Assembly (NCBI GenBank): GCA_035523875.1
Contig: DATKPY010000034.1
Coordinates: forward strand, 26,808-90,807
Direction: 5' to 3'
Source of the DNA: JASHUC01 sp035523875
Lineage (GTDB): Bacteria > Pseudomonadota > Gammaproteobacteria > Steroidobacterales > Steroidobacteraceae
Length of the DNA stretch: 64,000 nt
The position numbers and the translations under genes were made by a program. A model generated the notes under the pieces. The model was given only the letters and a program-made list of their open reading frames with translations. It was not told where the DNA came from and did no database searches. Positions within the stretch are counted from its first letter, which is position 1. The number at the start of each line of letters is the position of its first letter. Below are positions 53,902 to 62,494 of the stretch, one piece after another.

Positions 53902-56900
53902 TTACTCGACGCCAGCTCTGCTAGTCGTGCCGATTCGAAAAATACCTGGGGAATCAGGAGACCCGCCGCGTAGTACGACCTGGTACGCGTCCGCCACCTG
54001 TTTCATCATTCCTTCATCTGCAAGCACCCGCGCGAGCGTCGCGCGCCGATACCGCCAGCTGCGCCAGATGTCATCGGGCCATCCCTCCCCTCGTGCGTGC
54101 TCGGCTGCGGCGGCATAGAGGCGAAACGCTTTGAACAGACGCTGATCGGCTTCGCGACGGGAGCTCGCCGTAAGTGCCGCGTGCTCATACTCGGCCGCGA
54201 ATCTCGCGAACGCGTTTGCATCGCCGGCGAGCGCGGCCTTTCGATACCACAACCATGCCCGCGCCGGGTTCTTCGAAAGAGTTCGGGGCACGTCGCATCC
54301 CGAGACGCCGCTCTCGTAAAGCTCACCCAGGGCGAAGCCAGCGTAGGAGAGGCCCTGATCCCAGGCTTTCTCATACAGCGATACCGCTCGTGAAATATCG
54401 ATCATCCTGGCTCGAGGGTCGGTGAGCAGTTGCGCGAGGTCAACCTGCGCCGCCACGTAGCCTCGAGACGAAGCAAGATCGAGCTGCCGGCGCGCGCCGG
54501 CGAAATCTCTCTTTGCAACGAGCGCGCGTCCGGCCTGATAAAGCGCTCGAGGAGTAACTCGGCGTGCGAGGGTGAGAGGCACGCAAGCTTCGACTGCCAT
54601 ATCGGGGTCGATGCTCTCCTGTTCCGCCCCCTGCGCCTGTCGCTCGGGATCGTAGAACGCGGCGACCTGGCGATCGCAAGGCGATGAATCGCCACGCGGC
54701 CAACTCGGGGCGTGATCGCTTTGCGTATCCGTGTGCAACGTGCCATTCGCCAGCAAGGCTGTTGTCGGAGCGAGTCCCAGTTGTGGGAGTCCCAGCTGTG
54801 CCCTCTCAACTTCTGGCAGAGCGTCGGGCTCGACGGCTTGCTCCCAAAGCACCTGTGTCGTCACAGAGCCGTCAATCTTCGCGTCCCATATCATCACGGT
54901 CTTGTCGCGCGAGACGCTTGCAATGTGGGAGCCGTCCGGGGAATACGCGACCCCAAGCACCGCGTCTCGGTGCCCCGCGAGCACTGCAAGCTGCAAGCCA
55001 TCGCGGGCGTCCCAGATGCGTACGGTCTTGTCCCACGACCCCGTAACGACGTATCGCCCGTCAGGTGAAAAGGCAGCCGTCTCCACGAAACTGTGATGTC
55101 CGGAGAGCGAGGCAATCTGCTCCCGACTGCGTGTATCCCAAATGCGCGCTGTGCCGTCGTCCACGGCCGTGAGAATGCGCGTTCCGTCGGGCGAGAACGC
55201 AGCCATCTGGACGAAGTCATCGTGCGGCAGGATGCCGACGGGCTTGAGAGAATTGGAATCCCAGAGTCGGGCCGTCTTGTCGACGGAGCCTGTTAGGATC
55301 AGCCGCCCGTCCGGGGAGAATACTGCGCTCGTAATGTCGTCTCGATGACCGGACCCAATAACGCTTAAGGCCCGGGTTCGCGTATCCCAGACTCCGAACT
55401 TGAGGTCGAAACTGGCGACGATGCGCCGGCCGTCCGGTGAGTAGCTTGCATACAGAACAGGCCCCGGAGTGTGAGTGAAGACGGCAGACAACGCGCCTGT
55501 TCTCGAGTCCCAGATCCTCACAACCTTCGCCGTGGATCCCGCGACGATGTGCGCGCCATCGGGGGAATAGGCTACCGAATCGAACTCCTCGGGGCTCGAA
55601 ATGACGATGAGCTGCTTCCCCGTCTTCGGATCCCAGATGCGAACCGTCCTGTCCGCTGACGACGTCGCGAGACGGCCGCCATCGGGGGAATACGCGACAC
55701 TCTCGATCAGGTCTTGATGACCCGAAAGAACCGTGGGTACCGGCTTGGTCCGCAGATCCCACGTTCGCGCTGTGCGGTCGAGACCTACGGTGACCAGGTG
55801 AGCGCCGTCTGGAGAGAACTCCACATCGATGAGCACGCTGGTGTGACCCGAGAACACACGGAGGAGCGCCCCAGTCCGAGCATCCCAAATCCGCGCTGTC
55901 TTATCGGGCGAGGCGGTAGCAATCAGGGTGCCATCGGGGGAGTATACGGCCTGCCAAACATAACCCGCGTGACCTGAGAGCACGAGCAGCATCCGGCCCG
56001 TTGCGGCATCCCAAATTCGAGCCGTCTCATCGCCGCCGGTGACGATGCGCTTGCCATCGGGCGAGTACGCGGCAGTTGCGATGGTGTCGGTGTGCCCCGC
56101 GAGAGTCTCGAGCATTTTCCCAGTTTGCGCATCCCACACGCGAGCGGTGCGATCCCCCATGGTCGTCACAATGCGCGTCCCATCAGGTGAGTACGCGACT
56201 GAGCCGCGGTAGCCGGTGTCTGCATGCGACCCGAACGTGGTCCCGGGGGAAGGTAGTGTCGAGACTGGCCGCCCCGAGCGCGCGTCCCAGATTTGGACTT
56301 TCGTATCGGAGACGGTCGCGATCCGGGACCCATCCGGTGAATAGACAGCGCAAGTGAAGCCATCGCCACTGTGGAAGATCAGCAGCTCGCGACCACTCCG
56401 GGCGTCCCAGACGCGGGCCGTACCATCATCTGAGGCGGTAACAATTCGAGTGCCATCGGGCGACCAGGCTGCTGTGAGCACGGTGCGGGTATGCCCCGAG
56501 AGCACCCTCTGCTCGATGCCCGACCATGCATCCCAGATGCGCGCAGTCCCGTCGTACGAGGCCGTCACGATGCGGGTGCCATCTGGAGAATACGCCGCGC
56601 GCCGCACCGCTCCGGTGTGGCCGGTGAGGATCGCCCATGCGGCATCGGCTTCTCGGAGCTCTTGAAAAACATTCACCGCGGCAGGGTCGGGCCGCTTCGT
56701 GGAGCCTCGTCGGAGCACCTCCAGGATTACCCCGCGCGCAAAGGGGAGATCTCCCTCCTTCAGCCGCTCCGCCGCCGCCTCCGTAAGCAAGCGCATCTGT
56801 GCCTGGATGGCCTGTGCAGTTTGATGCGCCGCCTCTTGCCGTTGCCGGTCGGCAACCCAGGCCGCTATTGAGGCTCCGACGGCGAGGAGTGCAATGAGCA

Positions 56901-58908
56901 TTACTGCGGTCCGCTTCAGGCGCATCGTCCGTCGGAGTTGCCGCTGCGAGCGTTCGATGAACGTTTGCACGTCCGGCGGCAGCTGAACATCCGCCGCTCG
57001 CAACGCTTGAAATGCCGCGACCTTGTCCGTGGACGCGAGCCAGGCCGTCGATTCTCCGTGTTCCGTCCACAGCCGTGTTTCGCGCTGCGCGAGGTCGCGA
57101 TTCTGGAGGAGTACGGTCTCCTCGCTCAGCCATTCAGTGAGCGCCGTAAGCGTCGCGAGCAACGAGTCATGGGTGAAGGCGACGACTGGCTTGCCCCCCT
57201 TTTGATCGGTTACGCAGAGTCTCGCCCGCACCAGCCGATCGAGAAGCTGTCTCTGCTCAGGTCCACGCGCGGCCTCGTCGATCGGCGCGTAGCGGCGAGA
57301 TGCACGCCCATTCTCATCTACGCTGATCAGGCTGCGGAAGAGCCGCCGAACTGCCCGCTGAGATTCCCGGTCCTCGCCCTTGAGGACTCCGGCTGCAATG
57401 GTCGCGATACTGCCGGAGAGACCTCCGATCTCACGGTAGGCCTCATAGGTGAGCGCGTTGCCTGCGCGTCGGGAGTACAGCTCGTTCAGGGTGAATTGCA
57501 GCAGGGGCAGGCATTCCTTCTCGTTGTAGGCCTCCTCTCTCAACAGCTGGTCGAGTGTTCCACCGTCCGGAGTCCTGCCAAAATTGAGATCGGCAGCCCT
57601 GGCTGGAAGCACGATGACGCTATCGAGGGCAATTCCACTCAACGTCGGCAGGTAATACTGACCCTCGTTGGTCCCGAACAGCTGGCGGAAGGTCTCGTGT
57701 CGCTTGAGCTGCGGTAATGCATCTGCCCGGACCGACACCAGTGTCCACACGCCGTCCGCTTGCAGCTCGCGCAGGAACTGCCCCACCGTCTCGAGTCGAG
57801 CCTCGGCCCCTTCGAGAGTCAGGATCTCCTCGAACTGATCGATGAGCCAGACGAATCGCAGCGCTCTCGGCCATCCGCTGCTGAGGCTCCGCGCGAGGTG
57901 CGCGAGCGTTTGAGTCGGGACGGATTGCCATTCCGCGGACCACTCCGAGTACGCCGCCCAGGACTCCCGAATCGATCGCACGATCCCAGACTCCTCGAGC
58001 CCAACAGGCATCAGCCCCGGACGCCAGACCGCGTGGCGCACCCCGCCGCTTACCGGTCGCGCGCGGATCGCATCCTGTACTTCAGCGGGCTGGTCGCGAG
58101 GATTCACCAGCGCGGGCAGCAATCCGGCCCGCAGGAAGGAGCTCTTGCCGCTGCCGCTCGGCCCCTCCACCACCAAGCCCGCACAACCGGCGGCTTCCCG
58201 CCGCAGTAGCTGCTGTACAACCTCTCGCACCTCGCGATCTCTGCCAAAGAAGACCGGATGGTGCTCGTACTCGAAATGCTCGAGCCCGCGAAACGGACTG
58301 CGCAGATACACTCGCTCCAGCGTGATGCCGAGATGTGCTAACGCTTCGTCCAGATGTCCGATCGGCAGGAGCCTCACGCGCGACGAAGGCAGCGGAAGAC
58401 CCGCCTGCTCGACTTCGTCAAGGTTCTCAGCAGGAAAGAAAACGAGAGCGGGCCCTAGGGTCAGTTCATTCAGAGCCGCGCGAAGCTTGGCGGGTGCGTG
58501 CTCGACCGCTCGGACGGTGCCGTCGGAAGCGAGGATTCCCGTGGCCGTAACGGTTTGGAAGGAGAATGCCGTGCCGCACCTGCTGTTCGCCTCTTCGTAG
58601 ACCTGTAGCAGAATCGCGAGCGCGAACGCCAAATCGGCACTGCGCCCCACGATGTTCGCGGGCGCGCGCGGCACGCAGCAGCGAACCACGAGCTGCGAGC
58701 GTACGATCCCTTCGCGAAAGAGAATTCGATAGGCTAGGCGTGCGCTTTCCTTGGCGGAGGCATACAAATCGTCCGAACGAACGGGACGAAAGCTCACCGT
58801 TACATCCTCCCCGCCAGGGGAGGTCTGCAGAAGCTGCGTGTGCAGTGGCACTGCCCGGGCGGGCCGGGAGGGGTCCTGCGGATCTGCAAGAAGCAGCGTA
58901 ACGCTCAT
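53902..58908 (-). CDS. Lon-like protease domain fused to STAND ATPase, WD40 repeats and Sel1-like repeats
   Basis: 1,668 residues. Residues about 60-195 resemble the S16 (Lon) protease domain: GRSADLAFALAI aligns with Lon GPSAG, placing Ser90 as nucleophile, and TGILASDGTVRAVEHAPAKLRAA aligns with the Lon TGE...GG.KEKLLAA segment, placing Lys141 on the catalytic Lys. Residues about 215-600 are an nSTAND1-type NTPase: FGRDREV, Walker A GPSGSGKS (249-256), Walker B LIDQFEEI (355-362) and THDSLL. A membrane helix spans about 666-687. Fourteen WD40 repeats (about 757-1343) would form two seven-bladed propellers, then Sel1/TPR-like repeats follow. It is a likely signal-sensing, oligomerising protease. 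No family with this exact order is known to me. Confidence 0.85.
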   Translation of the reverse strand: MSVTLLLADPQDPSRPARAVPLHTQLLQTSPGGEDVTVSFRPVRSDDLYASAKESARLAYRILFREGIVRSQLVVRCCVPRAPANIVGRSADLAFALAILLQVYEEANSRCGTAFSFQTVTATGILASDGTVRAVEHAPAKLRAALNELTLGPALVFFPAENLDEVEQAGLPLPSSRVRLLPIGHLDEALAHLGITLERVYLRSPFRGLEHFEYEHHPVFFGRDREVREVVQQLLRREAAGCAGLVVEGPSGSGKSSFLRAGLLPALVNPRDQPAEVQDAIRARPVSGGVRHAVWRPGLMPVGLEESGIVRSIRESWAAYSEWSAEWQSVPTQTLAHLARSLSSGWPRALRFVWLIDQFEEILTLEGAEARLETVGQFLRELQADGVWTLVSVRADALPQLKRHETFRQLFGTNEGQYYLPTLSGIALDSVIVLPARAADLNFGRTPDGGTLDQLLREEAYNEKECLPLLQFTLNELYSRRAGNALTYEAYREIGGLSGSIATIAAGVLKGEDRESQRAVRRLFRSLISVDENGRASRRYAPIDEAARGPEQRQLLDRLVRARLCVTDQKGGKPVVAFTHDSLLATLTALTEWLSEETVLLQNRDLAQRETRLWTEHGESTAWLASTDKVAAFQALRAADVQLPPDVQTFIERSQRQLRRTMRLKRTAVMLIALLAVGASIAAWVADRQRQEAAHQTAQAIQAQMRLLTEAAAERLKEGDLPFARGVILEVLRRGSTKRPDPAAVNVFQELREADAAWAILTGHTGAVRRAAYSPDGTRIVTASYDGTARIWDAWSGIEQRVLSGHTRTVLTAAWSPDGTRIVTASDDGTARVWDARSGRELLIFHSGDGFTCAVYSPDGSRIATVSDTKVQIWDARSGRPVSTLPSPGTTFGSHADTGYRGSVAYSPDGTRIVTTMGDRTARVWDAQTGKMLETLAGHTDTIATAAYSPDGKRIVTGGDETARIWDAATGRMLLVLSGHAGYVWQAVYSPDGTLIATASPDKTARIWDARTGALLRVFSGHTSVLIDVEFSPDGAHLVTVGLDRTARTWDLRTKPVPTVLSGHQDLIESVAYSPDGGRLATSSADRTVRIWDPKTGKQLIVISSPEEFDSVAYSPDGAHIVAGSTAKVVRIWDSRTGALSAVFTHTPGPVLYASYSPDGRRIVASFDLKFGVWDTRTRALSVIGSGHRDDITSAVFSPDGRLILTGSVDKTARLWDSNSLKPVGILPHDDFVQMAAFSPDGTRILTAVDDGTARIWDTRSREQIASLSGHHSFVETAAFSPDGRYVVTGSWDKTVRIWDARDGLQLAVLAGHRDAVLGVAYSPDGSHIASVSRDKTVMIWDAKIDGSVTTQVLWEQAVEPDALPEVERAQLGLPQLGLAPTTALLANGTLHTDTQSDHAPSWPRGDSSPCDRQVAAFYDPERQAQGAEQESIDPDMAVEACVPLTLARRVTPRALYQAGRALVAKRDFAGARRQLDLASSRGYVAAQVDLAQLLTDPRARMIDISRAVSLYEKAWDQGLSYAGFALGELYESGVSGCDVPRTLSKNPARAWLWYRKAALAGDANAFARFAAEYEHAALTASSRREADQRLFKAFRLYAAAAEHARGEGWPDDIWRSWRYRRATLARVLADEGMMKQVADAYQVVLRGGSPDSPGIFRIGTTSRAGVE

Positions 58909-59009
58909 CTGTGCTGATCAGCGTCCTCGTGGCCTGCGAATGCCTCGGGATGCACCCGGAGCTCCCGCCCCGCCGGGTCGAGCGGATCGACCAGAAGTAA
59001 GGACCACGC

Positions 59010-59561
59010 TCATTCAGGCTCGCCGTGCCTCGGGAGCTCTGCCGACTGCTCCGCGAGCTCTCCGACCCGGAACACGAAGGGGGGCTTGAACGCAAACCCC
59101 GCTGGAAGGTCACCCGTGGCCTTACCGTCGACGTCGACCTGCCCGAGCTCGATCCACTGACCGCCCGCAGCGACGCGCACGGTTTGGCCCCGACAGGCCT
59201 CGACCAGCTCAACGGGACACTCGACGAGCAATCCAATCGGTGGGGACCCTTCGGCCGCGCTCGAGGTATACAGGGGCGAGATGGTAAAACCATTCGGAGT
59301 GCGCAACCGCGGCAGCCATCCGGTGTGATCGGAGTCTGCTGCAGCGAGCACCTCCAGCTCCTCGACGTATGTACCCGATTGCACACGGTCGGCAATGTCA
59401 TTGCGGTGAGTGCGCTGCACCGACTGAAATGCGCGATGCGCTGCCCGCGCCGCCTCCATCACGGCTACGGAGGGCTCGAGCCCGCTCTCGCTGCGGGCGC
59501 CGGCCTCCCCGAACCAGCGCATGAATTGGTCGAAGCTGACCGATTTCGGGTCGTCAGGCAT
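59010..59561 (-). CDS. Unrecognised 183-residue protein of the STAND/sigma set
   Basis: Soluble protein without signal peptide or membrane helix. The N-terminus (MRWFGEAGARSESG) is followed by a helix-rich part to about residue 70, and the C-terminal half is mixed: PVELVEACRGQTVRVAAGGQWIELGQVDVDGKATGDLPAGF looks like a small beta-rich domain. I do not recognise the family. It lies 126 bases after the sigma-like gene and 101 bases before the STAND gene, same strand. It could be an adaptor, a substrate of the Lon-like domain, or an anti-sigma-type regulator. Confidence 0.65.
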   Translation of the reverse strand: MPDDPKSVSFDQFMRWFGEAGARSESGLEPSVAVMEAARAAHRAFQSVQRTHRNDIADRVQSGTYVEELEVLAAADSDHTGWLPRLRTPNGFTISPLYTSSAAEGSPPIGLLVECPVELVEACRGQTVRVAAGGQWIELGQVDVDGKATGDLPAGFAFKPPFVFRVGELAEQSAELPRHGEPE

Positions 59562-59687
59562 GAAGCGTTACCTCGAGCGTTAGCGAATTGTGTGGGTGGA
59601 ACTCCCCCTGGTAATGCCGCGCCAAGAAGCACTCTTGGTGAAAAATCGTGCCGGCCCGGCGCAGGCGGGAGCGTACGAACCAGACCG

Positions 59688-60800
59688 TTAGCACTCGGCA
59701 CGCTGGCGCTTGCGTCGTCCCCGCGCCTGGCGCGCCAATTCCGGGAAGAAGTGATGGAACTCCTCCCGAATGCGCTCGATCGCATACTTGACCTGATTGC
59801 GAGTGAGCCCAAGCCTTCGGGCAATCTCCTCCTCATTCGGCTGAGGCGTCTCGCGCAGTGCCCCGAGCACTGCCATGAGGCGGTCGAATTTCGCACGCAG
59901 GGACCACACGCGCAATTGCTGCGAGCGTCCCCGGCCTCGAGTTGTCGGGGTCGCAAGGGCACCCTCAGCGCGCGTCAGAGGGCCGCGTAGGAACTCGAGG
60001 AACGCTCGGTAGCGGAACTCCACGCTGCCTTGCCCTGCTGAGTCGGTCCGTGAATCTCCGCACTCTTTGGCCTCGCATGAGAACTCGACAGATTCCCCTT
60101 CGAAAGGCCGAGCGCCGTCCAGATCGAGTTCCTCGAGCGCGTCGTCCTCGTACCCATCGGCGACCGGTTCTCCTGTCTCGTGAGCGAGCTGCGGTCGCCT
60201 CTTCCTCAAGTGATCGACCAACTGCCGTTTTGCAATCGTATAGAGGAGCGCGTTCGATGGAATCGCGAGTTGGGGCAGGCTCTCGCAGATTGTGCCGATC
60301 GCTCGGGCCAATGGGCTCGCTCCGGAGCAACTGATCGAGGTGTGCAGCAAGTGCAGTCCCTCCTGGCGAAGCGGGTCGACGTGGCCGTTGATCTCCTCGC
60401 GGAGCGCCCTCCAGCTCCCGGGCTCACTTTCACAGGCCATGCCAAAGCGGATGGCAGCATCCCGGAAGCTGACCAACCGTCCTTTCCAGCGCTCGATTCG
60501 GTGCGCGTGCAGATCCGTAAGAGAGAGTGGCCGAAGCTCCGCACTGGCTTCACGTAGCCGCTCGTTCGCCCTGCGACGCTCGATTCCCAGATGCCCGAAG
60601 AACTTGATCAGCGCCTGCTGTGCGATATCTTCGGCGATCGACGATTCCGTGCGCAGCGAGCGGAGATAGCGGCACACGATCGGGAATGCCGCGCGGAAAT
60701 AGCGGCTGAATTGCTCCTCGGCTTTCGCGTCGTCGGATTCTGCGAGCCACGCATACAGCAGGAGATCGAGCTGCTGCTCGGAATGGCTCACCGGACCCAC
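59688..60800 (-). CDS. Sigma-factor-like protein with a large insertion in region 2
   Basis: 370 residues. Sigma70 region 2.1-2.2 is seen at 35-73 (YFRAAFPIVCRYLRSLRTE...AEDIAQQALIKFFGHL) and region 2.3-2.4 at 183-203 (SNALLYTIAKRQLVDHLRKRR), separated by about 110 extra residues. The C-terminus has a helix-turn-helix resembling region 4 (NEEEIARRLGLTRNQVKYAIERIREEF, 322-348) and a basic tail. Usual ECF factors have region 2 unbroken and are about 180 residues. The GTG at 60800 has AGGA upstream; a GTG at 60791 is possible. First gene of the set. Confidence 0.75.
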   Translation of the reverse strand: MGPVSHSEQQLDLLLYAWLAESDDAKAEEQFSRYFRAAFPIVCRYLRSLRTESSIAEDIAQQALIKFFGHLGIERRRANERLREASAELRPLSLTDLHAHRIERWKGRLVSFRDAAIRFGMACESEPGSWRALREEINGHVDPLRQEGLHLLHTSISCSGASPLARAIGTICESLPQLAIPSNALLYTIAKRQLVDHLRKRRPQLAHETGEPVADGYEDDALEELDLDGARPFEGESVEFSCEAKECGDSRTDSAGQGSVEFRYRAFLEFLRGPLTRAEGALATPTTRGRGRSQQLRVWSLRAKFDRLMAVLGALRETPQPNEEEIARRLGLTRNQVKYAIERIREEFHHFFPELARQARGRRKRQRAEC

Positions 60801-60810
60801 CCTTATCCTG

Positions 60811-60852
60811 AGTTATTCGCTTTTTGTAGACCCGCTGCGTCCGAGAATAACT
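60811..60852. repeat. Inverted repeat upstream of the sigma-like gene
   Basis: AGTTATTC (60811-60818) and GAATAACT (60845-60852) are perfect 8-base inverted copies separated by 26 bases, starting 10 bases before the sigma-like start codon. A/T-rich in a G+C-rich genome. It may be an operator or autoregulatory site; spacing and position suit a dimeric repressor or two -10-type elements facing each other. Confidence 0.4.
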
Positions 60853-61058
60853 GACGCGAGGTAAGGCGCAAAGGCCGCCTTTTGAGCGAGCGAGCCTGCG
60901 CTGCTTGCCGCGCGGTGGTATGGCCTAACTGTGCGCTAGTGCGCCGCAGCAGCGGAGCCGCTTACTCTCCGCCGTCAGTGACGAGTTTTCACCAACGAGC
61001 CTTGCAACCTCGTCTGAAATCGAAACAGGTCACGCCGACCATCTAAGGAGTCCGGCTC

Positions 61059-62345
61059 ATGGGTATCAACGGCGGCACTTCGTTCGGATCCGTACGGGTT
61101 GCCCGCAGCGCAAAGGCACGCGCGCTCTGCTTGGGACTTTGCGCTCTGGGAATCGCTCTTGCGGCGAGCGCAGGGACGCCAGAGATGAAATTCATCACCT
61201 TCGACGTACCCGCGGTGGGAAATCTCCCCGGCGCGGGAACCGGCTTCTTGCAAGGTACCGGCTGTTTCTGGAACTTTTTTCAGTCTTACGATTGCTCCGT
61301 CATCCTCAACGAATCAGGGACAGTCACGGGCTACTACGTTGACCAAAACTATGTGGGTCACGGCTTCGTGCGCAGTCCCAACGGCACGATCACCACATTC
61401 GATGAGCCCGAGGCCAATACGAGCGCCTATTCATTTGCCGGTACCTTTCCTACCGGCGTCAACGACGCGGGAGCGATTGCCGGAGAGTACCTGGACAGCG
61501 GGGGATTGCAGCACGGCTTCCTGCGCAGTCCCGATGGCAGGTTCACGACGGTTGACCCTTCCGGCAGTTCGTTCACCTCGATCAATGGCTTGAACCTGCA
61601 GGGAGCCGCCGTCGGCTGGGACGCAAACGGCGGCATAGTCCAGTCTTACTTACGCCATCCCGACGGTTCGTTTGAAGCTTGGACCGGTCCAGGCCAGTGC
61701 GAGACCAGCCCTTCCACCAACACCGATCCTCTTTGTTACGGTGGAGCGGCTTTGGGCATCAATGTCTTCGGAATCGTCGCGGGGCTTTACGAAGACGAAC
61801 AGGGCGTCCTCCACGGCCTCGTGCGAAGTCTTGCCGGTCACCTCACAGCATATGACGTTCCCGGCGCGGCCACCGCTCCTGTTGAGGTGGCACCTGGCGT
61901 GTACTCCCCCCAAGGCACGGGCTGCCCCGCTTGTTCGAGTCCCATCAATTTGTGGGGGGCAATCGGCGGCTACTACACCGACTCGAGCTCTGTGGTTCAC
62001 GGCTACCTGCGCAGTCCCAGTGGCTCGATCACGAAGTTCGACCTTCCCGGCCCGGGCTGTCCCTCCGATTGTTCTATGGGCCTCAACGACTTTGGGGCAA
62101 TCACGGGATATTACTCGGACGCGAACCAGATTTTTCACGGATTCCTGCGCACCCCGGACGGCAAATTGATTAGTTTCGATGCGCCCGGCGCAGGTACGAC
62201 GACCCCAGGTTGTTTCCTGCCCTTCTTTTGTGAGGGCACCTATCCTGTCAGCATCAACGACGCAGGGGTAATCGCGGGGTACTACGTCGATGCGAACGGC
62301 ACATCGCACGGTTTCCTGCTGTTGGCGCCGGAAGGTGGATGGTGA
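61059..62345 (+). CDS. Exported HAF-repeat protein
   Basis: 428 residues. Signal peptide (ALCLGLCALGIALAASAG), then about eight repeats of a motif like GYY.D....HGF.RSP.G..T.FD.PGA (for example GTVTGYYVDQNYVGHGFVRSPNG and GAITGYYSDANQIFHGFLRTPDG). These are the extracellular HAF-type repeats, named after a His-Ala-Phe-like element, predicted to form a beta-propeller. Function in bacteria is not established; surface-exposed or secreted location is likely. Divergent from the sigma-like gene, with 258 bases between. Good AAGGAG ribosome site. Confidence 0.8.
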   Translation: MGINGGTSFGSVRVARSAKARALCLGLCALGIALAASAGTPEMKFITFDVPAVGNLPGAGTGFLQGTGCFWNFFQSYDCSVILNESGTVTGYYVDQNYVGHGFVRSPNGTITTFDEPEANTSAYSFAGTFPTGVNDAGAIAGEYLDSGGLQHGFLRSPDGRFTTVDPSGSSFTSINGLNLQGAAVGWDANGGIVQSYLRHPDGSFEAWTGPGQCETSPSTNTDPLCYGGAALGINVFGIVAGLYEDEQGVLHGLVRSLAGHLTAYDVPGAATAPVEVAPGVYSPQGTGCPACSSPINLWGAIGGYYTDSSSVVHGYLRSPSGSITKFDLPGPGCPSDCSMGLNDFGAITGYYSDANQIFHGFLRTPDGKLISFDAPGAGTTTPGCFLPFFCEGTYPVSINDAGVIAGYYVDANGTSHGFLLLAPEGGW

Positions 62346-62350
62346 TTGAT

Positions 62351-62365
62351 GGGGGTCCGACCCCC
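62351..62365 (+). terminator. Hairpin just after the HAF-repeat gene, possible terminator
   Basis: GGGGGT-CCG-ACCCCC is a perfect 6-bp stem with a 3-base loop, five bases after the stop codon. There is no T run after it, so it may act as an RNA stop/processing signal or be part of a G/C palindrome. A second related palindrome (ATCGGACCCCGGG) follows at 62374. Confidence 0.35.
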
Positions 62366-62494
62366 TTGATGGGATCGGACCCCGGGACGCGGCGACGCTT
62401 CTGGCCGCGCCCCCAATGGTGCAAGCGATCTGCGCTGCCGATGCGCTGCCGAAGAACGAACCGGTAAATCGAAAGCATTACGGGGAGAAATAAC

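Noticed and set aside
54870..56640. WD40 coding repeats as a DNA repeat array
   Set aside because: The periodicity is explained by the encoded protein repeats; spacing varies and there is no non-coding array.
56938..57717. 259-codon plus-strand frame opposite the STAND gene
   Set aside because: It lies fully inside the minus-strand gene, whose translation shows clear domains; the plus frame is a codon-bias shadow.
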